DNA of 14,156 bases from Spirochaetaceae bacterium UBA6243 (GTDB lineage: Bacteria; Spirochaetota; Spirochaetia; Treponematales; Rectinemataceae): assembly GCA_002441395.1 (NCBI GenBank), contig DJVZ01000006.1:13492-27647 (forward strand). Direction: 5' to 3'. Positions 13,436-14,156 of the stretch are shown here, in pieces. The notes beneath the pieces were generated by a model. It was not told the origin of the DNA. It searched no databases and saw only the letters and a program-made list of their open reading frames with translations. The translations under genes were made by a program, and so were the position numbers. Positions within the stretch are counted from its first letter, which is position 1. The number at the start of each line of letters is the position of its first letter.

Positions 13436-14156
13436 CGTTTTCGGGCCAAAATCTGAAACTCATAGCGCGCACCTGGTTCAAACGGACTTTTGACACTTCC
13501 TGGTTTCTTCTGAAAATCATGGTGCCGGTGAGCCTCGTCGTAGCCCTTCTCGGCTGGAGCGGATCGCTTGAGAAAATCGCGCGTGCGTTGCATCCCCTCA
13601 TGCGGATTCTCGGTCTGCCAGGGGAAGCCGCGCTCGTCTACATTTCGGGGGCGCTCCTCAACAATTACTCGGCGATCGCCGTGATGAGCTCAATGAACCT
13701 CACCCTGCACGACGCGACAATCCTCGCGGTGATGTGCCTCATCTCGCACAACCTCATAGTCGAAACAGCGGTGATGAAGTCGCTGGGCTCGTCGGCCGCC
13801 AAGATGGCCCTGTTGCGCATCGGAGTGGCGATTCTCGCGGGCGGCATTCTCAACCTTGTGCTTCCTCCGTCATTTGCCGAGGTGAAGCTCTTTGCTTCGG
13901 GCGCGGTGGCCCAAAGTGATTTCTGGCCAATGCTGGGGGCATGGGCGATTTCTACTTTGAAGCTTACGGGACGCATTATCGTGTATATTCTGGTGCTTAT
14001 GCTCGCACAGACGCTCCTCGAGCAATTCAACATGATGGAGTGGCTCTCGCGCTGGCTCGGATGGCTCATGCGCATTTTCGGCCTCGAACCATCGATGAGC
14101 TTTCTGTGGATTGTGATCAATATCGTAGGCTACGCATACGGGGCGGGCATCATCAA
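13432..14156 (+). CDS. Gate-domain (nucleoside recognition) inner-membrane protein, partial
   Basis: An open frame of 241 codons runs off the right edge without a stop. The start is GTG at 13432, overlapping the glucanotransferase stop (GTGA), with GGGAGG (13419-13424) seven bases upstream, so translation is coupled. The protein is very hydrophobic with several membrane helices (about 25-42, 65-85, 90-110, 124-142, 160-200 and 220-241). The segments GLPGEAALVYISGALLNNYSAI and LISHNLIVETAVMKSLG resemble the PF07670 Gate domain of SpmA/SpmB- and YjiH-like proteins. Such proteins are often called nucleoside recognition proteins, but their substrate is rarely known. The repeat-like reappearance of a similar block near the right edge (FGLEPSMSFLWIVINIVGYAYG) suggests a second Gate half beyond the window. 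I cannot say what it transports. Confidence 0.8.
   Translation, partial: MTFSGQNLKLIARTWFKRTFDTSWFLLKIMVPVSLVVALLGWSGSLEKIARALHPLMRILGLPGEAALVYISGALLNNYSAIAVMSSMNLTLHDATILAVMCLISHNLIVETAVMKSLGSSAAKMALLRIGVAILAGGILNLVLPPSFAEVKLFASGAVAQSDFWPMLGAWAISTLKLTGRIIVYILVLMLAQTLLEQFNMMEWLSRWLGWLMRIFGLEPSMSFLWIVINIVGYAYGAGII

Noticed and set aside
1..14156. tRNA, rRNA, CRISPR array, insertion sequence, phage or toxin-antitoxin genes
   Set aside because: I looked for cloverleaf-like ends, regularly spaced repeats, transposase motifs and small gene pairs and found none; the window is almost fully filled by ordinary chromosomal genes.

Overview
The window (about 55% G+C by eye) reads as a chromosomal segment of an anaerobic bacterium. 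It carries rubrerythrin, superoxide reductase and rubredoxin for oxygen defence, housekeeping genes (radC, rlmI, radA) and good Shine-Dalgarno sites before most starts. A spirochaete of the Treponema/Rectinema type is my best guess, from the overall feel of the proteins and the small 96-residue unknown. That is inference, not proof.

Layout from left to right. (1) 1-2250, minus strand: trkA then trkH (trkH cut by the left edge), separated by one base, a Trk-type potassium uptake system. (2) 2251-2372: a short divergent promoter region. (3) 2373-4497, plus strand: ktrB then ktrA, a second, Ktr-type potassium system. (4) 4498-5829: a good sigma-70 promoter and a leader of about 100 bases with a hairpin, then a PLP-dependent alpha-oxoamine synthase that most resembles bacterial serine palmitoyltransferase. 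(5) 5830-5887: a large hairpin between convergent stop codons. (6) 5888-6595, minus strand: radC. (7) 6596-7982, plus strand: a promoter, then rubrerythrin, superoxide reductase and a 53-residue rubredoxin, closed by a strong intrinsic terminator. (8) 8110-8400: a small protein of unknown function. (9) 8512-9765, minus strand: an RlmI-type 23S rRNA methyltransferase. (10) 9846-14156, plus strand: radA, a DPE2-like 4-alpha-glucanotransferase and a Gate-domain membrane protein (cut by the right edge). Each of these last stop codons overlaps the next start by four bases.

How the genes work together. The two potassium systems probably give the cell uptake with different affinity or regulation from one shared control region. 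In the oxygen-defence operon, rubredoxin can pass electrons to superoxide reductase (superoxide to peroxide) and to rubrerythrin (peroxide to water). The radA-glucanotransferase-Gate group is held together by translational coupling rather than by an obvious shared pathway.

There is no tRNA, rRNA, CRISPR array, insertion sequence or phage gene that I can see, and no gene-free stretch longer than 300 bases. I do not see a clearly new multi-gene system. The points most worth a second look are the paired potassium systems with interleaved promoters, the mirrored TACCAT elements beside the rlmI and radA starts, the orphan serine-palmitoyltransferase-like enzyme with its structured leader, and the insert-bearing glucanotransferase coupled to radA.
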